In this document: positions 43,979 to 54,243 of the stretch, piece after piece
Position numbering within the stretch: position 1 is the stretch's first letter
How the letters are laid out: each line of letters starts with the position of its first letter
DNA from: JBFIHF01 sp964411125
GTDB lineage: Bacteria > Myxococcota_A > Bradymonadia > Bradymonadales > Bradymonadaceae
Direction of reading: 5' to 3'
NCBI GenBank assembly: GCA_964411125.1
Contig: CAYPJU010000031.1
Span: forward strand, 1-64,000
Length of the DNA: 64,000 nt
Program-made: the position numbers and the translations under genes
The notes under the pieces: model-generated
Seen by the model: the letters and a program-made list of their open reading frames with translations, nothing else
Database searches by the model: none
What the model was told of the DNA's origin: nothing

Positions 43979-46900
43979 ATGCGAAGACTCAAGCTCGGAT
44001 CGATTCTCGGCGTCGCGCTTCTCGCGACCCAACTCTTCATCGCCTGCGACGGATGTGGAGAAGACCCCGAAAAGAAAGCGGCGAGGGAAGGAGGAGACGA
44101 CGCTGCGGCGATCCCGGAATTCGACGCCGGATCGATCCACACGGAGACGATCACCCCGGAGGTGCTGCTCCCGGTGATGCAGGCCGTGGGCTTCTCCGGT
44201 GTGATTCCCCGCCGCGTCACCGTGCAGTTCTCGCGCGACGTGATCGAGGATGGGCCGCGCGCCGTGAGCGACGACACCGTGTTCGAGATCGAGCCCGCGA
44301 CGCCGGGGGAGGTGCGCTTCACGAGCAATTCGACGCTCGAGTTCGTCCCTACGAACGGCTTTCTGCCGTCGACCCGCTATCGAGTGGCGCTCTCCTCGGT
44401 CGACTCGCGCAAAGGACCCCAGATTCCACCCGCGCCCTGGGTCCACGAGTTCGAGACGCCGGCGTTTTCGTTCCTCGGCGTCTCGAATGCATTCCTCGAC
44501 GAGAAGCGGGTGCAGGCCGAGCTCGAGATGCGGTTCTCGGGCCCGGTCGATCCAAACGATGTTCGGAAGTACGCGTCGTGGGAGGTCGACGGGAAGAGTG
44601 TCGTCTCCGCGAGCTACGCCCCGGGGAACGAACCCCATGTCGTGCGAGTCTTCTTGCGTCACCCCGCACTCGAGCACGGTGGGAAGCTCAGCGTCGACCT
44701 CGAGGACGGGGTCACGATGATTGGGGCCGAAGGGGTCGTCGCCGACGAAGGGGAGGCGTTCGCCGAGATTGAAGCGGGCGCTCCGGTCAACCTCTACAAG
44801 GCGATCCGACGCGAGGGACCCCAGGGGTTCTACATCGAGGTGATCTGCCGCGACGAGTCGGCGCCCGGCGGGACGCGCTACTACTACGATCGGGAGAGCT
44901 ACGATTCGTACAGCGTCTCCCGCCGCTGTCTACCGCGTGACGACGAGGCGGACACGGCCATCTCGTTCAATCCCCCCGTCGACTTCCGGCTCGCCTCCGG
45001 GGAGGGCGGCTTCAACCTGATTGGTGATTTCAAACGAGGGAACTACGCCCTCAAGATCGAGGCGGGTCTTCGGACGCTCGACGGTGGGGTGGTCCGAACG
45101 ACGTTCGAACAGGAGCTCACCATCCCGTCCCGAACCCCTTCGGTCGATTTCGTCGACAAGGGGCGCTACGTCCCCCGCTCGCAGTGGAAGAAACTCGCCG
45201 TCAACCACCTCAACGTCGACGAGGTCGAGATCACCGTTCGGCAGGTCCCGGAGCGCAACGCGATCTTCTGGGCGAGCGGCTCGTCCGAAGCAGCCGACGC
45301 GCGCACCGCAGTCACGATTGCGAAGGAGCGCGTGAAGTTCACCAGCAAGTCGGATCAGAAGACCACGTCGTTCGTCGACGTCGAGCGGCTCATCGGCGAG
45401 CCGGAGCCAGGTATCTACGAAGTGAGAGTCGAGGGGCTCGGCAAGGCCGACGCGGTGCGACTCGTCCCCACCGACATGAACCTCGTCGTGAAGCGGGACG
45501 TGACGCGGCCGGGGGACAAATGGTCCAACGCCGCCTACGTCTGGACGGTCGACATGAAGACGCTCGCGCCCGTGTCGGGAGTTCGCATCGATCTCGTCCG
45601 TCGCAGCGGGGACGTTCTATCGTCCTGTAACTCGGACGTGGAGGGCTTCTGCAAACTCGAGGTCCCCGTCGACACGGTCGACGAGAACCCACCTTTCGCG
45701 CTCGTGGCGCGCAAGGGGGACGATTTCACCTATCTGCGCTACGAAGACGTCGAGACGAAGGCGGCCGACGCCGACGTCGGCGGCGTCCCCTACCTCGCGG
45801 CGGCCGCCTACGATGCCGCGCTCTGGACCGACCGCGGCGTCTACCGTCCCGGGGAGACGGCGCATGTCGTCGCGGTCCTCAGGACAGACGACTTTTCGGC
45901 GCCGAAGACCGGGCTCCCCGTCGAAGTCACGATCAAGGACCCCCGGCAGCGCACTCTGGTGCAGCGCATCCTCAAGACGAACGAGGCGGGGATGGTGACC
46001 CTGGACGAAACGTTCGCCGACTTCGCCGCGACGGGATTCTACAACGTCGAACTGAAGGTCGCCGACAAGTCGGTCGCGAGCCATCGCTTCAACGTCGAAG
46101 AATTCGTCCCCGAGCGGATGAAGGTGAGCATCACCGCCGGGGCCGAAGAGTACGCGGCGGGCGAAGAGATGGCGATGAACGTCGAAGCCGAGTATCTCTT
46201 CGGTGGTTCGGCCGAAGGGAGCGAGGTCGAACTCACGTGTCGAATCCTCCCCGACACGTTCGAGCCTCCGTCCAACGCCGACTACTACTACGGGCTCGCC
46301 ACCAGCGACCCATCGCCTATCGATCTCCAGCCCGTCACCGACACGCTCGACGGCGACGGGACGGCACGACCGGCATGTCCTTCGGCGGGCCAGCGGGTCA
46401 ATCGCACGGGTCGGCTGGAAGCGACGGCAGCGGTCTTCGAGGCCGGGAGCGGACGCACCACCACGGCGATGGCGAAGGCCACGGTCCATCCCGCTCCGTT
46501 CTACATCGGGCTCAAGAGCAACGAAGACCACGCCGCCGTTGGCAAGAAGTCGAAAGTCGAAGGAATCGTCGTCGATTGGAACGGCAAGCCCTTCGCCGGC
46601 GTCGATGAGGTCGAGATTCAGTTCATCCGCCTCGAACGCGAGTACTGGTGGTACTACGACGACGAACAGGGCGAATCAAACTACGGCCGCAACATCCGGC
46701 CGGTGGTCGAGGGGACCACGACGGTGAAGGTCGGAGAGGACGGCAAGTTCCGCGTCGACGCCGCACCGCGGGAGCACTCACGGTCGTGGGTCGTGGCGGC
46801 GGTCGCGAAGGGCTCGCGGACGGAGCTCGAATTCTCGACCTCCTACTCGGGGGGCTCTTATTTCTGGGACGACGACGGCTACCGCTACCGCCGTGTCCAG

Positions 46901-49518
46901 GAGACACCGCGTCCGGGGCGCCCGACGAGCATTCGCATCTCGGGCCCCGAGACGATGAAGGTGGGGGTCGCCCACGAGCTGGAGATCGAAGTTCCGTTCG
47001 CCGGGAAGATGCTCGTGACGACCGAGACCTTCGAGGTGCGGACGCACTCGAAGTGGATCGACGTGAAGCCGGGGAAGACGAAGTTTCCCATCGAGCTCAC
47101 GGAGTTCACACCGAACGTCTACGTCGGTGCGCTGTTGCTGAAGGACCCGTACGCCGAGTCGAAGGACACGTTCATGCCGGATCGCGCCTACGGCGTGAAG
47201 TCGTTCGAGGTGGAGCCATCGGAGAAGTTGCACGGCGTGGAGATCGTGGCGCCCGAAGAGATCCGGCCGAGCTCGACCCTCACGGTCGAGCTGAACCTGG
47301 GCAAGCGCGACAGCCCGACGTTTGCGACGATCGCCGCGGTCGACGAGGGCGTCCTTTCGCTGACTCGCTTTCAGACGCCCGACCCCGCCGACCAACTCTT
47401 CGAGCAGCGAGCTCTCGGAGTCGACACATTCGAGACGGTCGGTTGGGCATTGCAATCCACTCCGGGCGGACCGTCGAGCAAGACGGGAGGCGGCTGGGAC
47501 GAAGACGGCAGTTTCGGTGACGGCAAGGGTCGCATCATGCCGATCAAGCCGGTCGCGCTCTGGTCGGGCGTCGTGAAGGTCCCCGAATCGGGCCGCGTGT
47601 CGGTGTCGTTCGAGGTGCCGCGCTACCGAGGCGCGCTGCGGGTGATGGCGACCACGGCGGACGCCACTCGGACGGGCTCCGCGGAGGCCCGCGTCTACGT
47701 GCGGGAACCGGTGGTTCTGCAGACGACGCTCCCCCGCTTCCTCTCGGCGGGCGACGAGATCCAGATCCCGGTCTTCGTCACGAACATGACGGGCTCAGCG
47801 ACGGACGTGAAGGTCACGATGGAGGTCGTCGAAGAGTCCACTCCCGGCATGAAGCCTACGTCGGACGGCGACATGGTCGCTTTCCGAGGACCGCGGACCA
47901 AGACGTTGTCGGTCGCCGACCAGAAGTCGGGGACTGCCGTCTTCGCCGTTCGCGGCATGCGCCAGGCGGGGACGGCGAAGTTCGTCGTCCGGGCCGAGTC
48001 GCCGAGCTACACCGCCGTCGACGAAGGGATCGTCCCCTTCCGCCCAAACGGCGCGCACGAACGCGTTCAGCACATCATCGAGCTGAAAGAGGGCTCGAAC
48101 GACATCGCGAAGCTGCTGGAGGGTTGGGTGCCCACCAGCGAGACGACCACCGTCTGGGTGACTTCGGTCCCCTACGGTGAGGCGTTCTCGCACCTGAAGT
48201 ATCTGATTCGTTACCCGTACGGCTGCATCGAGCAGACGACGTCGTCGACGCGCCCGCTGCTGTACGTCGGAGGGCTGGTCGGACAGATCGACCCCGAGCG
48301 GATCGAGAAGATGGGGGGGATCGACAAGATGGTGAAATCGGGGATCGACCGTGTCCTGTCGATGCAGACACCGGACGGCGGTTTCGCGTACTGGCCCGGC
48401 GGCACGCAGCCCGTCGACTGGGGAACGGCGTACGCGACGCACCTGCTGATCGACGCCAAAGCTGCGGGTCACGACGTGCCCCAGGACCGGCTCGACGCGG
48501 CCGTGGCGTACCTCGAGACCGCCGTGAAGCGACGCACGTCGTCCAGTGGAGCGGGCTTCACCCACGCCGAGCCCTACATGCACTACGTCGTCGCGCGCGC
48601 CGGAAAGGGGCACAAAGCGCGGATCCAGAAGCTCGTCGACCAGCTCGACAGAAAGGTGAAGCTCACCGGGCGCGAAGCCGAAGAGGAGTATCTGCTCAAG
48701 GCTGCCCTGTGGCTCGCGGGGGATCGCCGTTACGAGAAGTTTCTGCGGAAGCCCGACGTCTCGGCCCTCAACGACGAGCGCGAGTCGCGCTGGACGTACT
48801 ACTCCGATCGACGACGACGCGGATTCGTCCTCTCTATCTTCCACGACATGTTCGGCGTCGACAGCGACGGCAACGCCCTGGCGAAGGTCGTCGCGGGTGG
48901 GTTGAGTGAGAACCGGGCGAGCCGCTGGTACACCACCCAGGAGATCATGTGGGGCGTCACGGGGCTCGGAAAATGGGTCGCTGGCAACGTCGCGGACTTC
49001 GGCGATGCGAAGCTCGCCGTCGACGGCAAACGACCGCGACCGTCGAAAGAGGTGAAGGGGCGGGCGGATCGCAGTTGGACCATCTACCGTCTCAGCGAAT
49101 ACGACGATGTCGCGGTGGAACTGGCGGGCAAGAAAGGTCGTGTTTACGCGGTCGTGACCTCGCAGGGCGTTCGTCGCCAGAGCGAACCGAAGGTCGGCGG
49201 CAATCACCTCGCGATCTCCTACCGCTATTACGACAAGGACGGAAACCAGCTCGAGCCCAGCCACGATCTGGGGGATCTGATCTTCACCGAGGTCACCCTC
49301 AGCAACACCGGTCCCCACACGCTCTACAATCTGGCGCTGGTGGACCGCCTGCCGGCAGGTTGGGAGATCGAGAATCCCCGCCTGGGGCGCGGGACGCTAC
49401 CCGAATGGGTCGACGAGAACGAGACGTGGCAGCCCGAACACATGAACGTTCGTGACGACCGCATCGAGGCGTTCGGGACGTTGGGACGGGGCCAGACTCT
49501 CAAGCTCTACTACGCGGT
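43979..49518 (+). CDS. Bacterial alpha-2-macroglobulin lipoprotein, 3' end lost in gap
   Basis: 1846 codons are visible before the gap; the C-terminus is missing. The signal peptide has a likely lipobox (FIAC, Cys23). The protein follows the bacterial A2M (YfhM) layout: MG domains, a bait region around the middle, and a thioester domain with CIEQ (Cys1416-Gln1419), so the thioester is intact. These proteins trap host or prey proteases in the periplasm and are classically paired with PbpC, which follows across the gap. Its final reading frame ends in RGQTLKLYYAV, short of the usual macroglobulin C-terminus. A fusion with the next gene across the Ns would be artificial. Confidence 0.92.
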
Positions 49519-49618
49519 NNNNNNNNNNNNNNNNNNNNNNNNNNNNNNNNNNNNNNNNNNNNNNNNNNNNNNNNNNNNNNNNNNNNNNNNNNNNNNNNNN
49601 NNNNNNNNNNNNNNNNNN
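49519..49618. other. Assembly gap (100 N)
   Basis: One hundred undetermined bases, a standard placeholder length. The flanks hold the truncated end of A2M and the truncated start of PbpC. Those two truncations together lack at least about 75-80 codons by comparison with family members, more than 100 bases allow. The true gap is probably larger than drawn. Confidence 0.95.
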
Positions 49619-51856
49619 GACTCGGCGGTCGTCTACTATTCGAACGACCTCCCTGCGCACGTCTTCCTCTCCGAGGACGACAAGTGGCGCATCGCGGTCG
49701 AGCTCGACGACGTCGAGCCCGCGTATCGCGAAGCGCTGGTCCGATTCGAAGACAAGCGATACTGGAGCCACTGGGGAGTCGACCCGATCGCCATCGCCAG
49801 GGCCTTGTGGCTCAACGTCACCTTCGGGCGACGGATGTCGGGGGCGAGCACGATCACGATGCAGCTCGTCCGGGTGCTCGAGCCACGGCCGCGCACCTAC
49901 GCCTCCAAGGCGATCGAAGCGTTCCGCGCGATGCAGCTCGAGGCGCGGATGTCGAAGGAGGAGATCCTGGCGGCGTATCTCACCTACATCCCCTACGGCC
50001 GCAACGTCGAGGGGATCGAGGCGGCGTCCCTCGCCTACTTCGGGCACTCGGCGTCCGAGCTGAGCCCGGCGGAGATCGCGACGCTCCTCGCCGTGCCGCA
50101 GAACCCCAACGTGCGCTACCCCGCCCCGGCGAACGTCGAGCGGCTGCGCGCCGCACGTGACGAGATCGCGGCGTGGCTCGCCGAAGAAGGAATGCTGCCC
50201 CTCGGGCTTCCGGGCGCGCGGATCCGTCGAGACGAGGCGATCGCGATGGTCACGGCGACCGACGTGCCGGGCGAGCTCCAGCCGTTTCCGCGGGAGATGC
50301 CCCACGTCGCCTACTGGCTCCGCGCTCGCGAGCCGGACCGGCGCGAGTTCCGGACGACGCTGGACGCGGGGGTGCAGCTCGTCGCCGAGCGCGTCGTCGA
50401 GAACCACCGGCAGGCGGCGTGGGACGAGCACATCGACTCTGCGTCCGTCGTCGTCGTCGACCGGCGGACGGGAGACGTCGTCGCGCTCGTCGGCAACTTC
50501 GACTTCTTTTCCGACCGGCCCGGTGCCCAGCTCCCCGGGTTCGACGTCGCTCGGTCCCCCGGCAGTTTGTTGAAGCCGCTGATCTTCGCGATGGGGATCG
50601 AACGCGGGGTCGCTCATCCACGGCATCTCGTGCTCGACATCCCGCAGACCTTCGCGCAGTACACTCCGAACAACTACGACGGGCGGTTTCGTGGGCTCGT
50701 GCGGCTCGACGAGTCGCTCTCGCGCTCCCTCAACGTGCCGTTCATCCGATTGCTCAACGAAATCGGGGTCGACCAGATGATCGGTGAGCTTCGCGCGATG
50801 GACGCCCAACACCTGATTGACGAGCCGGGATACTACGGGCTGTCGGCCGCGATCGGAGGAGTCGAACTCACCGCGCTCGAGGTCGCGGGGATTTACTCTG
50901 CCCTCGGAGGCGACGGAGCGTACCGACCGCTGCGGATCTTGCGCGAAGGAGGTAACGATGCCGCCGGCGTACAGGTGCGCGTGGTAGGGGAAGAGGCGGC
51001 CTGGTTGACCCGACGTGCGCTTCGCAGCCGCGATCGCCCCGGATACGCACGGCGCCGTGCGAACCCGGACGCTCGCCAGATCTGGTGGAAGACCGGGACG
51101 TCCTACGGACACCGCGACGCCTGGGCAGCCGGCGGCGGCGACCGCTACGTAGCGGTCGCCTGGCTCGGCAACATGGACCAGCGCGGGAGCACGGCACTCG
51201 TCGGGGCGGACCGAGCAGGGCCCGTCCTCTTCGACGTTCTCGAAGCGGTCGATGTCGACGACGACGGTCGGCGAGATCCCCGTCCAGAGGGACTGGTGAA
51301 GGTCGAGGTGTGCGAGCATTCGGGCCACTTGCCGACTGACGCGTGCGAGGGGAGGGCGCGGGTCTGGGCCCCCGCCCGCAGCGTCCCGACCGCGCGTTGT
51401 CCGTATCACGTTCGGGTCGACGTGGACGTCGCGACCGGCGAGGCGCTCGCTCCGCATTGCAGGCTCGGGCGCGACTACGAGAGCAAGTCGTTCCTGGTCT
51501 GGCCGCCCGAGCTGCGCAAATTCGCGACCGACCACAATCGTATCGGTCCGGCCCTTCCCGAGCTCGCCGACGACTGCGCAGGGCGCGCGTCCACGAAGCC
51601 GCCCCGAATTCTATCTCCTCCGCACGGACAGACGATCGTGCTGATGCCAGGGGTCGGCGAGTCTCAGCAAGAAGTCCCGCTCGAGGCGCAGTCCGATTTC
51701 GCCGCGGCCGAACTGTCGTGGTTCGTAAACGGCGAGTTCCTCGGGACCGTTCCCGCCGACGGCAGGATGTGGTGGACCCCGGCGGCGGGCGAGCACGAGC
51801 TCGTCGTCGTCGACGGAGCGGGACATTCGTCTCGTAGGATCGTCCGCGTCCGCTGA
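49619..51856 (+). CDS. pbpC: Penicillin-binding protein 1C (PbpC), 5' end lost in gap
   Basis: 745 codons are visible; the N-terminal transmembrane helix and first 40 or so residues are in the gap. GT51 domain with FEDKRYW and GASTITMQ; transpeptidase with SLLK (50564-50575), SLN and KTGTSYGHRDAW; C-terminal BiPBP-C-type beta domain. The combination of GTSYGHRDAW and BiPBP-C is specific for PbpC. It is adjacent to the bacterial A2M gene as in many proteobacteria, where the pair is thought to repair the wall and trap proteases after attack. Confidence 0.93.
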   Translation, partial: DSAVVYYSNDLPAHVFLSEDDKWRIAVELDDVEPAYREALVRFEDKRYWSHWGVDPIAIARALWLNVTFGRRMSGASTITMQLVRVLEPRPRTYASKAIEAFRAMQLEARMSKEEILAAYLTYIPYGRNVEGIEAASLAYFGHSASELSPAEIATLLAVPQNPNVRYPAPANVERLRAARDEIAAWLAEEGMLPLGLPGARIRRDEAIAMVTATDVPGELQPFPREMPHVAYWLRAREPDRREFRTTLDAGVQLVAERVVENHRQAAWDEHIDSASVVVVDRRTGDVVALVGNFDFFSDRPGAQLPGFDVARSPGSLLKPLIFAMGIERGVAHPRHLVLDIPQTFAQYTPNNYDGRFRGLVRLDESLSRSLNVPFIRLLNEIGVDQMIGELRAMDAQHLIDEPGYYGLSAAIGGVELTALEVAGIYSALGGDGAYRPLRILREGGNDAAGVQVRVVGEEAAWLTRRALRSRDRPGYARRRANPDARQIWWKTGTSYGHRDAWAAGGGDRYVAVAWLGNMDQRGSTALVGADRAGPVLFDVLEAVDVDDDGRRDPRPEGLVKVEVCEHSGHLPTDACEGRARVWAPARSVPTARCPYHVRVDVDVATGEALAPHCRLGRDYESKSFLVWPPELRKFATDHNRIGPALPELADDCAGRASTKPPRILSPPHGQTIVLMPGVGESQQEVPLEAQSDFAAAELSWFVNGEFLGTVPADGRMWWTPAAGEHELVVVDGAGHSSRRIVRVR

Positions 51857-51857
51857 A

Positions 51858-53273
51858 TCAGATGCGGGGGATTCGGAACACGGCCAGATCGATGTGGCGG
51901 TTCGTCCCGGCGACCCGAGTGTAGGCGACGGCGACCGTGTACTCTTCGAGGCTCGCCGTCGTCACGACCCTCATGTCACCGATCGTGTCGCCCGGAGGGA
52001 GGTCCAAGATTCGGCGGTCCCAGACGCGCAGGGGCTCGAAGTCGTCCCCGAAGAATCGAAGATCGATCGCCTGCGCAGCTTCGCCGGACGCGACCGCGAC
52101 GACGAAGCCTCCCTCGGGCATCGGCTCGACGTCCGACATTCGGACCGGGCTGTCGAAGACGAACGAGGCGGCGGGCCCGGCGGAACAGACGTCGGGACCA
52201 CACTTCACCGACGCGATCGTCACTTCGTTGCCGTTCGGTGCGGTCGCCGCGTGACAGCCTTCTTGCAGTTCCGCGAGTTGAAGATCGCCCGTCGTCCCGA
52301 GGTCGATGCTCCCCAGGACGGTGTCGGTCGCGGGTAGCCACAGCTTCCAGCCTCCGGCGGTGTTCGGAGCAGCGAGCGCGACCACGTCGCCGCGAGTCGT
52401 CGCGACGTGTGGGTTGACCGGGTTCACCGCCGTCTCGACACGCGCCATCGCGTCGTCCCCGCCCCCATAACCGAAGGCGAGGGCCCCGGTGCTGGCCAGG
52501 ATGACGGGGAGGTTCCCCTCGAGCTTGTTGACGGGACCGGTGAGCCCGGCGCGCGGTCGAAACTCGTCGCAGTTGGCCGAGATTAGCGCGATATCGGCGA
52601 TCCCGATTTCGTCGCTCAGCGTCTCAGCGAGCGAGCCATGAATGGCCTCGAAACCAGTCTGATCGCAGCCGGGCCCATCCCCGAGCGCCAGGAAGGCGAA
52701 CGTGCCGTCGGGGCCATTGGCCAGCGCAATGTCGAGGAACGGTTCCACCGTGGCGGCGGTCAGTCGAATGCTGTAGTTCGAGCTCGGCTCGACGACGTCG
52801 ATTCGGGTGACCGACTCTGTCCCCGGCGGCTCAATCCGGCTCCCAATCAGGAATCGCTCCACCTCGGCCATCGGCTCGCTCGAAACGGCGGAGATTCGGT
52901 CCGTGAGGTTCGGGTCCGACCGCACCACGCCCGTCGCGAGGTAGGTTCCGCTGGTCGACGCAGCCCACGGAGGTAGACGGACGTTCGTGGCGGGACACGC
53001 CGTGTAGTCCGGCATGCGGCCCATGTCGGCGTCGGGGGGGCCGCCGTCGAGGTCCCCCCCGTCCGCATCGGGAATCGCAGCATCCGGCTCGCCGCTATCG
53101 AGCCGTCCGGTGTCGCCGGCGGCGTCGACAGGACCGCTGTCGGGCTGTCCGATGTCTGGCCCCAGGTCAGCCCCTCCGTCGTCGACCGTGGGTTGGGGGA
53201 CCGAGTCGAGCGAGCCGAAGGTGTTGCACGCCGCGAGCAGCGCTGCGACCGCCATTGCTGATCGTCTCTTCAC
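51858..53273 (-). CDS. Lipoprotein of unknown function with Asp/Gly-rich linker
   Basis: A 471-residue lipoprotein (lipobox LLAAC). Residues about 25-85 form a D/G/P-rich linker typical of Myxococcota surface lipoproteins. The rest appears beta-rich, with motifs such as FAFLALGDG, FVVAVASGEAAQAIDLRFF and EYTVAVAYTRVAG, compatible with a beta-propeller-like repeat fold. No enzyme motif is recognised. GTG 53273 overlaps the TPR gene stop (GTGA) and gives the best signal peptide (KRRSAMAVAALLAAC). It converges on pbpC, whose stop lies one base away. Confidence 0.72.
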   Translation of the reverse strand: MKRRSAMAVAALLAACNTFGSLDSVPQPTVDDGGADLGPDIGQPDSGPVDAAGDTGRLDSGEPDAAIPDADGGDLDGGPPDADMGRMPDYTACPATNVRLPPWAASTSGTYLATGVVRSDPNLTDRISAVSSEPMAEVERFLIGSRIEPPGTESVTRIDVVEPSSNYSIRLTAATVEPFLDIALANGPDGTFAFLALGDGPGCDQTGFEAIHGSLAETLSDEIGIADIALISANCDEFRPRAGLTGPVNKLEGNLPVILASTGALAFGYGGGDDAMARVETAVNPVNPHVATTRGDVVALAAPNTAGGWKLWLPATDTVLGSIDLGTTGDLQLAELQEGCHAATAPNGNEVTIASVKCGPDVCSAGPAASFVFDSPVRMSDVEPMPEGGFVVAVASGEAAQAIDLRFFGDDFEPLRVWDRRILDLPPGDTIGDMRVVTTASLEEYTVAVAYTRVAGTNRHIDLAVFRIPRI

Positions 53274-54217
53274 CACACCCCCGCGATGCCGATGGTTCCG
53301 GGGCCGGCGTGCAGCGCCGTCCTTCCGTCGGGAGCGAGGACGACGAGGACGAGCCCGGCGGCCGTCACGGCTGCACCCAACCCGACGATGCCCCGGTTCA
53401 CGTTCTGAGCACTTCGTGTCGACTCCCGTCGCTCGCTCCACTGTGCGGGCGTGTCGGCGGCGCGATACTCCTCGAACCGTGGGGAAACCCACGCGAACTC
53501 GAGGATGAGTGACGTCGCCAGCGCCGCGGCCCCCGCACCGGCGAGTGTCCAACCGGCTGTACGGAGCGCGCTACCGTCGGTCCGCGCGGGCGTGGGCGCG
53601 GGCGACACCGCCATACCGGCGCTGTCCTCCTCCTCGAGAATCTCCGGCGGACGCTCGAGCCGAAGCGTCGCCTCTTCAGTCACTGTCACGTCGAAGGACG
53701 TGTCCCACTCGGCGACCCAGACCGAGTGCTCGCCGGGCGTCACGGCCAGCGGCGACTCGGTGCACGCGGTAGGCTCACCGCTGTCGAGACGAACGGTCAC
53801 CTCCTCATCGGGGCATTCGAGCTGCAGCGTCGCGTTGCACTTGGTCGGCCACTCGGTGCGGAAACGCTGCAACACGCTCGCGATCTCCTGGGGGGAAGGG
53901 GCCGCGACGGCGGGGGCATCAGCTACTTCGTCGTAAGCGGCCCGCGCCTCTTCGCACCGGCCGAGCTGGTAGAGTGCCCGCCCGTAATTTAGCCAGGCGA
54001 TGTTCGATTCACCCAACGAGAGCGACGACTTGAAACTTGTCGCAGCCTGTTTGAATTCACCGTCGAACATGTGCTTCACGCCGCGATCGTTGTACGCGCG
54101 CTGCGTGTCGGTCGGCGTCATCGTGCCGCCGTCTTCGGCGGACGTCGCACGAGGTGCGAACGTCGCGGCCAACACGGCGAGGCAGACCAGTGGCAAGAGT
54201 GATGGGCGCGACTTCAT
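53270..54217 (-). CDS. TPR and PEGA-like protein with two membrane segments
   Basis: A 315-residue exported protein. Signal peptide (1-27), a tetratricopeptide segment (YNDRGVKHMFDGEFKQAATS, then NIAWLNYGRALYQLGRCEEA), a PEGA-like beta region (ATLQLECPDEEVTVRLDSGE through LAVTPGEHSVWV), and two C-terminal hydrophobic helices. This architecture is frequent beside Ser/Thr kinases in myxobacteria. ATG 54217 gives a clean signal peptide, but GTG 54247, which overlaps the kinase stop, is possible. It follows the kinase and precedes the lipoprotein, forming a three-gene operon. Confidence 0.78.
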   Translation of the reverse strand: MKSRPSLLPLVCLAVLAATFAPRATSAEDGGTMTPTDTQRAYNDRGVKHMFDGEFKQAATSFKSSLSLGESNIAWLNYGRALYQLGRCEEARAAYDEVADAPAVAAPSPQEIASVLQRFRTEWPTKCNATLQLECPDEEVTVRLDSGEPTACTESPLAVTPGEHSVWVAEWDTSFDVTVTEEATLRLERPPEILEEEDSAGMAVSPAPTPARTDGSALRTAGWTLAGAGAAALATSLILEFAWVSPRFEEYRAADTPAQWSERRESTRSAQNVNRGIVGLGAAVTAAGLVLVVLAPDGRTALHAGPGTIGIAGVW

Positions 54218-54243
54218 GCGAGACAAGGTAGCGCTGAGACCCC

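Noticed and set aside
43979..51856. A single 2600-residue A2M-PBP fusion protein
   Set aside because: The frame only looks continuous because the 100 N happens to keep phase. Both flanks are truncated family members that are separate genes elsewhere.
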